Of a stretch of 64,000 nt of DNA, positions 25,866-34,290 are shown piece by piece. The stretch's first letter is position 1. Every line of letters begins with the position of its first letter. Both the position numbers and the translations under genes were made by a program. This stretch comes from Paracraurococcus ruber (GTDB lineage Bacteria; Pseudomonadota; Alphaproteobacteria; Acetobacterales; Acetobacteraceae). Under the pieces are notes generated by a model that saw only the letters and a program-made list of their open reading frames with translations, was not told where the DNA came from and ran no database searches. Location: contig NZ_SMOA01000002.1 of the NCBI RefSeq assembly GCF_004353985.1, positions 1 through 64,000 of the forward strand, in the 5' to 3' direction.

Positions 25866-26792
25866 TCATTGTTCGAGGAAGCGGCGCAGCGCCGCCGCCG
25901 ACACGGCCGGCGCCTCCTCCATCGGCACATGCCCGACGCCCGGCAGGACCACCGCGCGCGCATCCTGCAGCGCGCGCAGGTAGTCGGCGGCATGCGTGGC
26001 CGGAATGGCGCGGTCCTGCTCGCCCCAGAGCAGCAGCACCGGCATGCGGATGGTGGCGAGGATCGGCTCGGGCGGCTGCAGCACGGTCTGCGGCAGCCGC
26101 GCCAGGATGGCGCCGCGAACGCCGGGCGCCAGCAGCATGTCGCGGGTGCGGTCCAGCACCGCCTCGGTCAGCACGCCCGGCACGGCATAGGCGTTGGCCG
26201 TGGCCCGGCGCAGCAGCGGCCGGGGCAGGGTCCAGCGCAGCGCGCGCATCAGCACCGGGGCGCGCGGCGCCTCCCCATAGCCGCGGCCGGGGCTGGCGAA
26301 GCCGTCCGGCGCCATCAGCACCAGCTTCGTCACGCGGTCCGGCCGCGCCGCGGCGAAGCGCCAGGCGATCCGCCCGCCCATGGAACTGCCGACCACGGCG
26401 GCGCGGGCGATGCCCAGCCGGTCCAGCAGCGCCGCCAGCACGGCAGTCGCGCGTTCGTCGCTGTAGTCGCCGGTCGGGTCCGGGCCGGTCAGGCCGAAGC
26501 CCGGCAGGTCCAGCCGCACCAGGCGGAACCGGTCCGCCAGCAGGGGGTCCCAGCCTTCCCAGGTGTGCAGGCTGGACGCGAATCCATGGATGAGCAGCAC
26601 CGCCGGTGCGTCGCGTGGCCCTGTGTCGCGGACATGCAGGCGCAGGCCCAGCACGTCGAGGAACCGGGACGGCGGCGGGGCCCAGCGCGCCTCCAGCGCC
26701 GCACGCGGCCGGTCGGGGTCGTATAGCGCCCAGGCGAGGCCAGCGAGCAGCACCAGCAGGGCGAGGAGCGCGAAGGTCATGCGGCGCCGCAT
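25866..26792 (-). CDS. membrane-anchored alpha/beta hydrolase
   Basis: A 308-residue hydrolase. It has an N-terminal membrane segment (residues 6-23, FALLALLVLLAGLAWAL), then the fold with LLIHGFASSLHTWEG, nucleophile S137 in GSSMGG, an acid near WGEQDR, and H288 in GVGHVPM. The uncleaved-looking anchor suggests it acts at the outer face of the inner membrane on a lipid or ester. An alternative start at 26780 drops four residues. It appears monocistronic, and the 165 bases to the tRNA hold nothing obvious. Confidence 0.88.
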   Translation of the reverse strand: MRRRMTFALLALLVLLAGLAWALYDPDRPRAALEARWAPPPSRFLDVLGLRLHVRDTGPRDAPAVLLIHGFASSLHTWEGWDPLLADRFRLVRLDLPGFGLTGPDPTGDYSDERATAVLAALLDRLGIARAAVVGSSMGGRIAWRFAAARPDRVTKLVLMAPDGFASPGRGYGEAPRAPVLMRALRWTLPRPLLRRATANAYAVPGVLTEAVLDRTRDMLLAPGVRGAILARLPQTVLQPPEPILATIRMPVLLLWGEQDRAIPATHAADYLRALQDARAVVLPGVGHVPMEEAPAVSAAALRRFLEQ

Positions 26793-26957
26793 GGGGCCGG
26801 ACGGGAGAGGGAATTCATGCCCGGCTGACTTGGCCGGTGCCACAGGAAGGGCAACCACCGCCGCATCGCCGGCGGCCCGTCCCGCGGGAAGATGACGACC
26901 CGGGCCACAGGCCGGCCGTCCTGCCGCGCGCGGCCAGGCCACTCGGCGCATGCGGGA

Positions 26958-27033
26958 TGGTGGGCCCGGCAGGACTCGAACCTGCAACCAAACCGTTATG
27001 AGCGGTCCGCTCTGACCATTGAGCTACAGGCCC
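26958..27033 (-). tRNA. tRNA with CAU anticodon, probably tRNA-Ile2 (or Met)
   Basis: A 76-base cloverleaf on the minus strand with encoded CCA. The acceptor 5' GGGCCTG pairs with 3' CGGGCCC (one G-T), the D arm contains AGCTCAATGGTCAGAGC, the anticodon loop is CTCATAA with CAT, and the T arm is GCAGGTTCGAGTCCTGC. The acceptor and anticodon stem resemble alphaproteobacterial tRNA-Ile(CAU), which is read as AUA after lysidine modification, more than initiator or elongator tRNA-Met. This identity is a judgement from recall. Confidence 0.9.
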
Positions 27034-27197
27034 CCGCGGCAGTGATGGCGGGCCGGCGCGGCGGAGGCAAGCCCGCCGCCGGGGCCAGGGCATCTGGGCC
27101 GGCGCACCGGGAGGATGCGCACCGGGGGATGCGCATCGGGCCCTGCGCCTCGGACGCGGCCGTGGCAGCATGCAGCGGTGTGGGACAGGGGCGGGCG

Positions 27198-27944
27198 ATG
27201 CGCGACGTGCTGGGCTGGCGAAGGGTGTTCGGCGTCATGGCCCCCTCCACCAACACGGTGGTGCAGCCGGATTTCGACGACCTGCGGCCGCCGGGCGTGA
27301 CCAACCACATCGCCCGCATCTTCACGCCGGACGCCGATGCGGTCAGCGATGACAGCTTCCGCGCCGGCATTGCGACGATCGGCGGCAATGTGCTGGATGC
27401 GGTCCGCAGCGTCGTGACCTGCCGGCCGGACCACCTGATCATGGGCATGTCGGCGGTCACCTTCCTCGACGGCGTGGCGGGGGCCGAGGCCTTCATCCGG
27501 CAGGTGCGCGACGCCTCCGGCCTGGATGTCACCATCGGCAGCCATGCCTGCGCCGCGGCGCTGGAGGCCCATGGCGGGGTGCGGCGCGTCGCCGTGCTCT
27601 CGCCCTACTGGCCGGTGATGAATGCCGGCGTCGCTCGCTACCTCGGCGAACGCGGCCACACAGTGGTGCGCGACCTGGCGCTGCGCTGCCCGTCCTGGAC
27701 CGGAATCGCCCGGGTGACGCCGGCGGAGTGCCGCGCCGCCCTCCTGCGCCTGGATGGCGACGACGTGGACGCCATCCTCCAGGTCGGCACCAACCTGTCC
27801 ATGCTGCGCCTGGCCGCGGCGGCGGAGCTCTTCCTGGGCAAGCCGGTCATCGCCATCAATGCCGCGACCTACTGGCATGCGCTGCGCAGCACCGGCATCA
27901 CGGACAGGGTGGCCGGCTTCGGCCGGCTGCTGGAGGAATTCTGA
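27198..27944 (+). CDS. Asp/Glu racemase superfamily protein, maleate isomerase / arylmalonate decarboxylase-like
   Basis: A 248-residue protein of the aspartate/glutamate racemase superfamily. The N-terminus GVMAPSTNTVVQPDF and the segment LQVGTNLSMLRLAA match maleate cis-trans isomerases and arylmalonate decarboxylases. The two catalytic cysteines of maleate isomerases appear to be missing: the first site reads MGMSAVTF and the second VGTNL. It may therefore use another mechanism or have lost catalysis. The start at 27198 lies after a GGACAGGGGCGGGCG stretch. A CoA-binding protein gene follows after 58 bases. Confidence 0.8.
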   Translation: MRDVLGWRRVFGVMAPSTNTVVQPDFDDLRPPGVTNHIARIFTPDADAVSDDSFRAGIATIGGNVLDAVRSVVTCRPDHLIMGMSAVTFLDGVAGAEAFIRQVRDASGLDVTIGSHACAAALEAHGGVRRVAVLSPYWPVMNAGVARYLGERGHTVVRDLALRCPSWTGIARVTPAECRAALLRLDGDDVDAILQVGTNLSMLRLAAAAELFLGKPVIAINAATYWHALRSTGITDRVAGFGRLLEEF

Positions 27945-28002
27945 GCATCGCCCGCCGCCGCGCCGCGTTGCCGCGGGGGGCACAGCACCGGGAGACCGCC
28001 GC

Positions 28003-28422
28003 ATGACCGATGCCGAGATCCGCGACATCCTGCTGTCCACCCGCCGCGTCGCGGTGGTCGGCGCCTCCGACCGGCCGTCCCGCCCGAGCTTCGGCGTCAC
28101 GCAGTTCCTGGTGGCGCGCGGCTATGCCGTTGCGCCGGTGAATCCCGGCATCGCCGGGCGGGACCTGCATGGCGCGCCGGTGGTGGCGCGGCTGTCGGAC
28201 GCCGGGCCGCTCGACATGGTGGACGTCTTCCGCCGCAGCGAGGAGGCCGGGGCGGTGGTGGAGGAGGCGATCCGCCTCGGCGCCCGGACCGTCTGGCTGC
28301 AGCTTGGCGTCATCGACGACGCGGCGGGCGAGCGGGCCCGCGCCGCCGGGCTGCGCTTCGTACAGGACCGATGCCCCGTCATCGAATGGCACCGCCTCGG
28401 CTTGCCCGCGAAGATTGCATGA
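28003..28422 (+). CDS. CoA-binding protein (YccU type)
   Basis: A 139-residue single-domain CoA_binding_2 protein. It has a Rossmann-like VAVVGASDRPSRPSFGV (residues 16-32), then YAVAPVNPGIAGRDLHGAPV, DMVDVFRRSEEA and ARTVWLQLGV, and ends with QDRCPVIEWHRL. These match the YccU family, whose cellular role is not well defined. GGGAGACCGCC precedes the ATG. It may share an mRNA with the racemase-like gene. Confidence 0.92.
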   Translation: MTDAEIRDILLSTRRVAVVGASDRPSRPSFGVTQFLVARGYAVAPVNPGIAGRDLHGAPVVARLSDAGPLDMVDVFRRSEEAGAVVEEAIRLGARTVWLQLGVIDDAAGERARAAGLRFVQDRCPVIEWHRLGLPAKIA

Positions 28423-28551
28423 CGTTCATTTTTACCGGACCATCTGCTTGAAAGCCCCGGCCAGCCGGGCCACCTCCTGCCCCGCAGAGCCCGCCTGCGG
28501 ACTCGCAACGCTGCTTTCCGCCGGGACGGGCCCACGGGAGACGAAGGACCC

Positions 28552-29328
28552 ATGAACGACGAAGAGCGCCGGATCATCACGCAGTATGTTGAGCGGGTCG
28601 CCGGTGCGGCCCCCGCTCAGACGGCGCCGAGCAGCCCCTGGGGCGGCATGGGCGGCAGCGTACCGCAGACCCAGGCGCGGCCCAACCTGCCGCCGGTGGA
28701 CCGGGACGCCGATGCGCTGATCAGCGACCTGTTCGCCCGCTACCCCGAGGCGCGGTACCGCATCACCCAGACCGCCTTCGTGCAGGAAGCGGCGCTGGTC
28801 GAGGCGCAGAACCGCATCCGCCAGCTGGAGTGGGAGGTCGAGAACGCCCGCGGCCAGGCGCAGGCGGCGCAGCAGCAGAAGGGCGGGCTGTTCGGCGGCA
28901 TGTTCGGCGGCGGCGCTCGCCCGCAGCCCCGCATGGCCCCGCCGCCGCAGCCGGTCTATCCGCCGGGCTACAACCCGGGGATGCTGCAGCAGGGCCGCGG
29001 CGGCTCCGGCTTCCTCGGCACCGCGGTGATGACCGCGGCCGGCGTCGCCGGCGGCATGGTGCTGGGCAACATGCTGATGAACGCCTTCTCTGGCCATGGC
29101 GGCGCCGCCCAGGCGGCGTCCTTCGATGGCGGCGCGGGCGGCTTCGGCCAGGAAGCGGTGCCGACCTCCTCTCCCTGGACCGATCCCGGCACCGCGGCGG
29201 CCGACCAGGGCTGGGGCGGCGGCGGCCAGGATGCCACCGGCAGCTACGACCAGGCCTCGGGCTACGACTCCGGTGCCGCCGGCTATGACGATGCCGGTGG
29301 CGGCGGCTACGACGACGAGGATGTCTGA
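28552..29328 (+). CDS. DUF2076 domain-containing protein
   Basis: A 258-residue acidic protein of the DUF2076 family. The N-terminal helical region (MNDEERRIITQYVERV, then LISDLFARYPEARYRI and an EAQNRIRQLEWEVENAR coiled coil) is followed by QQKGGLFGGMFGG. A Pro-rich linker leads to a glycine-rich hydrophobic helix (GTAVMTAAGVAGGMVLGNML). A Gly/Tyr/Asp-rich low-complexity tail ends GYDDEDV. The hydrophobic helix suggests membrane or envelope association. The function is unknown. ACGAAGGACCC lies upstream of the start. Confidence 0.9.
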   Translation: MNDEERRIITQYVERVAGAAPAQTAPSSPWGGMGGSVPQTQARPNLPPVDRDADALISDLFARYPEARYRITQTAFVQEAALVEAQNRIRQLEWEVENARGQAQAAQQQKGGLFGGMFGGGARPQPRMAPPPQPVYPPGYNPGMLQQGRGGSGFLGTAVMTAAGVAGGMVLGNMLMNAFSGHGGAAQAASFDGGAGGFGQEAVPTSSPWTDPGTAAADQGWGGGGQDATGSYDQASGYDSGAAGYDDAGGGGYDDEDV

Positions 29329-29398
29329 TCCATAGCCGCCGCTCATCGACGCGGCGGCTCCGATTGAAAGCGCGCATGGCATGGGCCACCCTCATGCC

Positions 29399-30268
29399 AT
29401 GCGCATCCCCGACCTCGACCTCGACCTGCTTCGCTGCTTCGTGACGGTGGCGGAGCGCGGCGGATTCACCGCCGCCGGCCAGGCACTGGGCCTGACGCAA
29501 TCCGCCATCAGCCTGAAGGTGAAGCGGCTGGAGGACCTGCTGCAGCGCCGGGTGTTCGAGCGCACCAGCCGCAGCATCGCCCTGACCCGCGATGGCGAGA
29601 CCCTGCTGGCCTATGCCCGCCGCATCCTGGCCCTGAACGACGAGGCGGTGCGGCGGCTGGTTGCCCCGCCGGTCGCCGGCCGCTTCCGGCTGGGCGTCGC
29701 CGACCATTTCGTGCCGCGCAACCTCGCCCCCCTGCTGGCCCGCTTCGCCCGCACCTGGCCGGAGGTGCGGCTGGAGGTGGAGGTGGGCCGCAGCCATGAA
29801 TTGCGCGCGGCGCAGGAGCGCGGGGCGCTGGACCTCGTTCTGGGCAAGCGCCGGGATGGGGAGACCGAGGGCAGGCCGATCTGGACCGAGGGCGTGATCT
29901 GGGTGGCCTCCCCCGACTGGCAGGTGCCGGACGGCCGGCCCCTGCCGCTGGCCATGCTGCCGCCGGGCTGCATGTTCCGCGACCGCGCCCTGGCGGCGCT
30001 GGCCCGGGCCGGGCTGGGGTTTGAGGTGGTCTATACCTCCGCCAGCCTCCTCGGCGTCGCCGCCGCGGCGCAGGCCGGTTTCGCCCTGACCGTGCTTGGC
30101 CGTGGCGGGCTGCCGCCGGGCCTCGTCGAGGTGACCGGCCTGCCGCCGCTCGGCAGCGTGGAGATGTGCCTGTTCGGCGATGCCGAGGGCCGCAGCCCGC
30201 TGGCCGAGCCGCTGATGCGCTTCCTGCGGGAGAGTCTGGCCGACCCCGGCTTGGCCGCGGCGGCGTGA
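29399..30268 (+). CDS. LysR family transcriptional regulator
   Basis: A 289-residue LTTR. It has an N-terminal winged helix (LDLLRCFVTVAERGGFTAAG, then LTQSAISLKVKRLEDLL and LFER-type VFERTSRSIALTRDGE) and a shortened effector domain starting FRLGVADHFVPRNLAP. The start at 29399 places the helix-turn-helix at the usual distance; an in-frame ATG at 29381 adds six residues. The target is unknown: the neighbours are a DUF2076 gene upstream and a decayed DUF29 gene downstream, with no divergent partner. Confidence 0.92.
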   Translation: MRIPDLDLDLLRCFVTVAERGGFTAAGQALGLTQSAISLKVKRLEDLLQRRVFERTSRSIALTRDGETLLAYARRILALNDEAVRRLVAPPVAGRFRLGVADHFVPRNLAPLLARFARTWPEVRLEVEVGRSHELRAAQERGALDLVLGKRRDGETEGRPIWTEGVIWVASPDWQVPDGRPLPLAMLPPGCMFRDRALAALARAGLGFEVVYTSASLLGVAAAAQAGFALTVLGRGGLPPGLVEVTGLPPLGSVEMCLFGDAEGRSPLAEPLMRFLRESLADPGLAAAA

Positions 30269-30306
30269 GCGTGGGAACCGGGCCCGGCAACCATTATCCT
30301 CGCGCC

Positions 30307-30809
30307 ATGTCCGGGGCCGCGGACCTCTACGACCGGGATTTCTAGGCCGGGACCCAGGCCCAGGCGGCGCTGCTGCGCGCCTAGCCGGAGGCGCTGCGGC
30401 CGAATGCCCTCGACATCGCCAACCTCGCCGAGGGGATCGAGGGGTTCGGCGAGTCCCAGCGCCAGGCGGTCGAGAGCCTTGTCTTCCGGACCGTCCTGCA
30501 CCTGCTGAAACTGCGCTGCCATCCGGACCAGTCGGCGCGGCGCGGCTGGCAGAAGGAGGTGGACGGCTTCCGCGACCAGCTCGATGTCCTGTTCCGGGAC
30601 AACCCGTCCCTGCGTGCCCACCGGGCGGCCATCGCCGGCGAGACCTGACGCCGGGCGGGTCCGTCGCTTCCAGCGGGACCTGGAGAGCATGACGGCCTCG
30701 ACGCCCGCGCCGCCCTTGACTGTCTGCCCGACCCGGGCACGCCCTGTTTCGACCGGACGGGGAAGTCCTCGCCGAGGGCTGGTATCCGCCTACGCCCGCC
30801 GCGGATTAA
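30307..30809 (+). pseudogene. decayed DUF29 family gene
   Basis: The reading frame from ATG 30307 gives MSGAADLYDRDF, a stop, then AGTQAQAALLRA, a stop, then NALDIANLAEGIEGFG and SLVFRTVLHLLKLRCHPDQ, which match DUF29 proteins. Two in-frame TAG codons lie at 30343 (codon 13) and 30382 (codon 26), and a TGA at 30646 (codon 114). Beyond this, the expected C-terminus appears in another frame (EVLAEGWYPP, ending at TAA 30807). DUF29 genes are common in Acetobacteraceae and cyanobacteria; this copy looks inactivated. No upstream signal of recoding is visible. Confidence 0.75.
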
Positions 30810-30881
30810 CCGCGCGCGAATTGACCGGGGGCCACCCTGGGCGCAGTTTGCTGCACCGCCCAGCCAGGAGCCCCGTCCGGC

Positions 30882-32102
30882 ATGCCGCCTGAGCCCTCCG
30901 CCGGCCGAGACATGCGCATCTGCGCGCTGATCGGCACCGGCCATTTCCTCTCGCATTTCTACATGCTCTGCTTGGCGCCGCTGTTCCTCACTTGGCGGCA
31001 GGAATTCGGCGTCTCCTACGCCGTCCTCGGCCTTTCGGTCGCGCTGATGAGCGCGACCACCGCCGCGCTGCAGACCCCCGTGGGTTTCTGGGTGGACCGC
31101 TACGGCGCGCGCCCCTTCCTGGTTGGCGGCACCCTGCTGATGGCGCTGTCCATCTCCGCCATGGCCTTCGCGCCGAGCTTCTGGGTGATCCTGCCGCTGG
31201 CGGTGCTGTCCGGCGTCGGCAACAGCGTCATCCACCCGGCCGACTACGCCATCATGGCCGGATCCATCAGCAAGGGCTTCATGGGCCGCGCCTTCGCGCT
31301 GCACACCTTCACCGGCAATCTGGGCTTCGCCCTCGCCCCGCCGGTCATCGCCCTGCTGCTGACCTTCATGGACTGGCGGCATGCGCTGCTGACCGTCGGG
31401 CTGCTCGGCCTTCCCGTCGTCGCCGCCATCCTGCTGCAGAGCCGGGTGCTGCGTGACCAGGCCAAGCCGAAGCAGAAGGAAGCCGGGCCGGGCGGCCGCG
31501 AACTCCTGCTCAGCCGGCCGATGCTGCTGTTCTTCGCCTTCTTCCTGCTGTCCTCCATGGCCGGCTCCGGCGTGCAGGCCTGGCTGGTGACGGTGCTGGG
31601 CAAGCTCTGGGGCACGCCGGTGCTGGCGGCCTCGGCGGCGCTGACCGGCTACATGGTGGGGGCCACCGGCGGCACCCTGGTCGGCGGCTGGATCGCGGAC
31701 AAGAGCAAGCGCAACCTCCTCGGCATGGTCACCGTGCTGACGCTGGTCGCCATGGCGCTGCTGCTGGTGCTGGGCATGGTCCCGCTGCCGGAGGTGGTGC
31801 TGCCGCTCGTCGCGGCGCTGGGCGGCCTCGCGCTCGGCACCTCCCGCACCCCGCGCGACGTGATGCTGAAGGATGCCTGCCCGACGGGGCAGATCGGCAA
31901 GGTCTTCGGCTTCGTCTCGGCCGGCCTGCCGCTCGGCTCCGCCATCACCCCCGTGCCGCTCGGCTTCCTGATCGACATGGGCTATCCCTGGCTGGTGCTG
32001 CCGGTCGTCGCCGGCTTCCTCGGCCTGTCGCTGCTCTGTGCCGGGAGCGCCCAGGGTTCCGCGCGGGCCGCGCGGCCGCCGCAGGCGGTGCCGGCGGAAT
32101 AG
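30882..32102 (+). CDS. MFS transporter
   Basis: A 406-residue major facilitator with about twelve hydrophobic segments. After helix 2 the signature GFWVDRYGARPF corresponds to the MFS G-x-x-x-D-R-x-G-R motif, and a second related loop GGWIADKSKRN lies in the C-terminal half. HPADYAIMA after helix 4 resembles fosmidomycin-resistance (Fsr)-type efflux carriers. The substrate is unknown. The start at 30882 follows AGCCAGGAGCCCC; MRICALIG (30912) is an alternative. Confidence 0.9.
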   Translation: MPPEPSAGRDMRICALIGTGHFLSHFYMLCLAPLFLTWRQEFGVSYAVLGLSVALMSATTAALQTPVGFWVDRYGARPFLVGGTLLMALSISAMAFAPSFWVILPLAVLSGVGNSVIHPADYAIMAGSISKGFMGRAFALHTFTGNLGFALAPPVIALLLTFMDWRHALLTVGLLGLPVVAAILLQSRVLRDQAKPKQKEAGPGGRELLLSRPMLLFFAFFLLSSMAGSGVQAWLVTVLGKLWGTPVLAASAALTGYMVGATGGTLVGGWIADKSKRNLLGMVTVLTLVAMALLLVLGMVPLPEVVLPLVAALGGLALGTSRTPRDVMLKDACPTGQIGKVFGFVSAGLPLGSAITPVPLGFLIDMGYPWLVLPVVAGFLGLSLLCAGSAQGSARAARPPQAVPAE

Positions 32103-32133
32103 CGCGGCTGGCCTGGCCGGGGAGCGCTGCCGG

Positions 32134-32775
32134 GTGACGGCGCTCGACACCCTTCTGCTCTGGCTGGACATCGCCGGCATCGCGGTCTTCGCTGCCTCCG
32201 GCGCGCTCGTCGCCTCCCGCAAGCAGATGGACGCGGTCGGGTTCATCCTGATCGCCGCCGTCACCGCCTTCGGCGGCGGCACGCTGCGCGACGTGCTGCT
32301 GGGCCGCGTGCCGCCCTTCTGGCTGCGCGACCCCGCCTGGCTGGCAGTGGCCAGCAGCGTCGCCGTGCTGGTCTTCTTCACCGCGCATCGCGTCGAAAGC
32401 CGCTTCCGCGCGCTGCTCTGGGCCGATGCGGTCGGCCTTGCGCTCTTCGCCGTGCTGGGGGCGGAGATCGCCCTGCTGGCCGGTGCGAAACCCTGGGCCG
32501 CCGTGCTGCTGGGCGTCGCCACCGCCACCTTCGGCGGCGCGGCGCGCGACGTGATCTGCAACGAGATCCCGCTGCTGCTGCGCAAGGAGATCTATGCCCT
32601 GGCGGCGCTCGCCGGCGCCGCGGTCTTCGTCGCGCTGCGGGTGAACGGGGTATGGCGGGACCCCGCCTTGCTGGCCGGCATGGCGGTAGCCTTCGGCATC
32701 CGCGCCATCGCCATCCTGCGGGGATGGTCGCTGCCGGCCTACAAGCCAAGGCCCGGGCGCGACTACCCCAACTGA
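32134..32775 (+). CDS. trimeric intracellular cation (TRIC) channel family protein
   Basis: A 213-residue membrane protein of the UPF0126/YicG (bacterial TRIC) family. It has two repeats, each with a Gly-rich KEV-equivalent loop: GGGTLRDVLLGR (about 49-60) and FGGAARDVICNEIP (about 132-145). Seven transmembrane helices are apparent. Bacterial TRIC proteins form homotrimeric K+-permeable channels. It starts with GTG at 32134, nine bases after GGGGAG, and follows the MFS gene by 31 bases, probably in the same transcript. Confidence 0.92.
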   Translation: MTALDTLLLWLDIAGIAVFAASGALVASRKQMDAVGFILIAAVTAFGGGTLRDVLLGRVPPFWLRDPAWLAVASSVAVLVFFTAHRVESRFRALLWADAVGLALFAVLGAEIALLAGAKPWAAVLLGVATATFGGAARDVICNEIPLLLRKEIYALAALAGAAVFVALRVNGVWRDPALLAGMAVAFGIRAIAILRGWSLPAYKPRPGRDYPN

Positions 32776-32826
32776 GGGAGGCGCTGCCCCCTCAGGCTCC
32801 CCCGCCGAAGGCCGAAGGGCCTTCGG
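32772..32826. terminator. two hairpins between convergent genes
   Basis: The first hairpin, CTGAGGG (32772-32778) with CCCTCAG (32789-32795), includes the TRIC stop codon. The second, CCGAAGGCC (32805-32813) with GGCCTTCGG (32818-32826), has a GAAG loop and perfect 9-bp stem. They sit between the convergent TRIC and aminotransferase genes, so bidirectional termination is plausible. Confidence 0.5.
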
Positions 32827-32848
32827 AAACCACGAGCCTGCCCGCCGG

Positions 32849-34240
32849 TCAGGCGCGCTTTGCGGCGGCGGCGCCGATCGCCTTGTCCAGCACCTCGATC
32901 AGCGTGTCGCATTCGCCGCGGGTGATCACCAGCGGCGGCGACAGCACGATGGTGTTGGAATGCCGCGCGCCGCCGCCGGAGCGCCCGACGATCACGCCCT
33001 CCGCCTTGCAGTGGTCCAGCACGCCCTGCACCAACGCGCCGTCGAGTTGCACCTTGCTCTCGCGGTCGGTGACGAGTTCGATCCCGATCAGCAGCCCCTT
33101 GCCGCGGATGTCGCCGGTGATGCCGTGGCGGAACAGCCGGTCCTTCAGCCCGTCCATCAGGTAGGCGCCCATGCTGGCGGCGCGCTCGGGCAGCTTCTCC
33201 TCCAGCATGATCTCGATGTTGCGCACCGCGACCGCGGCGGCGGCGGGATGGCCGCCATAGGTATTCACCTGCATCACCTGCCGCGCCTCCGCGACCTCGC
33301 CGAGGAAGCTCTCGAACACATGGTTCTTCACGACGGTGGCGGCGATCGGCAGGTAGGCGGAGACGATGCCCTTGGCGACGGCCATGATGTCCGGGCTGAT
33401 GCCGTAATGCTGGTGGCCGAACATCTTCCCGGTGCGGCCGAAGCCGTTGATCACTTCGTCCACGTGCAGCAGCACGTCGTATTTCCGGCAGATCTCCTCG
33501 ACCATCGGCAGGTATTCGTCGGGCGGCACGGCGATGCCGACGCCGGACATGATCGGCTCGACGATCACCTCGGCGACGGTCTGCGGCCCCTCCCCCAGGA
33601 TGGTGGTCTCGATCGCCTTCGCGCAGGCCACCTTGCAGGACGGGTATTCCAGGCCGAGCGGGCAGCGGTAGCAGGTCGGCGCCGGGACATGCACGAACTC
33701 TCCGGCATAGGGCTCGAACTTGGTCTTGCGGTCGCCCATGCCGCCGGCGGCCAGCGTCGCCAGCGTGGTGCCGTGATAGGCGTAGTAGCGGCTGATGGTC
33801 TTGAAGCGGAATTCGCCGGGGAATTCGTGCTTGGCGTATTGCCGGGCGATCTTGAAGCCGGCCTCGTTCGCCTCGGACCCCGAATTGACGAAATAGGTGT
33901 GGTAGCCGCCGCCCATCAGGCCGTTCACCTGCTCGGCCAGCTGCGCGGCCGGCAGGTTCATGGCGGTGTGCGGGTAGTAGGCCATGGCCTGCATCTGCTC
34001 GGCCGCGATCTGCGCCAGCTCCGTCCGGCCATAGCCGATATTGACGCACCAGAGGCCGGCCATGGCGTCGAGGTAGGTGGTGCCGTCGGCATCGACGATG
34101 GTGGACCCCTGCGCCCCCGTCACCACCATCTGCTTCTGCTCCAGCGCCTTGTGCTGGACCAGCGGGTGCATGACGTTCTGCAGGTCCTGCGCGACGACGC
34201 GCGCACGGGCCTCGGGGTCGGGCTGGTTGGTCAGGGACAT
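32849..34240 (-). CDS. class III aminotransferase (omega-amino acid/taurine:pyruvate type)
   Basis: A 463-residue fold-type I aminotransferase. It has PLP lysine K290 in IMAVAKGI, D261 in HVDEVINGFGRTG, cofactor loop VNSGSEANE (118-126), and YYAYHGTTLATLAAGGMG. A Cys-rich insert PTCYRCPLGLEYPSCKVAC (188-206) is seen in the taurine-pyruvate / beta-alanine-pyruvate branch. The enzyme likely moves an amino group from an omega-amino acid or amine to pyruvate. It is transcribed towards the TRIC gene; its own start is separated by about 50 bases from the amidase stop upstream on the same strand. Confidence 0.88.
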   Translation of the reverse strand: MSLTNQPDPEARARVVAQDLQNVMHPLVQHKALEQKQMVVTGAQGSTIVDADGTTYLDAMAGLWCVNIGYGRTELAQIAAEQMQAMAYYPHTAMNLPAAQLAEQVNGLMGGGYHTYFVNSGSEANEAGFKIARQYAKHEFPGEFRFKTISRYYAYHGTTLATLAAGGMGDRKTKFEPYAGEFVHVPAPTCYRCPLGLEYPSCKVACAKAIETTILGEGPQTVAEVIVEPIMSGVGIAVPPDEYLPMVEEICRKYDVLLHVDEVINGFGRTGKMFGHQHYGISPDIMAVAKGIVSAYLPIAATVVKNHVFESFLGEVAEARQVMQVNTYGGHPAAAAVAVRNIEIMLEEKLPERAASMGAYLMDGLKDRLFRHGITGDIRGKGLLIGIELVTDRESKVQLDGALVQGVLDHCKAEGVIVGRSGGGARHSNTIVLSPPLVITRGECDTLIEVLDKAIGAAAAKRA

Positions 34241-34290
34241 GCGGGCCTCGCGTATGGATGCCGAAGGCTAGGGCCGTTGCGGGGGCGCTG

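Noticed and set aside
26958-27033. tRNA as an integration site for a genomic island
   Set aside because: No integrase nearby and no second copy of the tRNA 3' end was seen in the window.
28423-28551. Short AT-richer stretch TTCATTTTTACC as a terminator T tract
   Set aside because: No GC stem precedes it at the required distance, so it does not form an intrinsic terminator.
30343-30384. Programmed amber recoding (pyrrolysine-like) in the DUF29 gene
   Set aside because: No pyl genes, no conserved downstream structure and further lesions later in the gene; decay is simpler.
30810-30881. TTGACC-like -35 box before the MFS gene
   Set aside because: No matching -10 element at proper spacing; such hexamers occur by chance and could not be supported.
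30381-32585. A minus-strand open frame of 734 codons opposite the MFS gene
   Set aside because: Gln/His/Asp-rich shadow composition; the MFS and TRIC genes on the plus strand have clear membrane helices and motifs.
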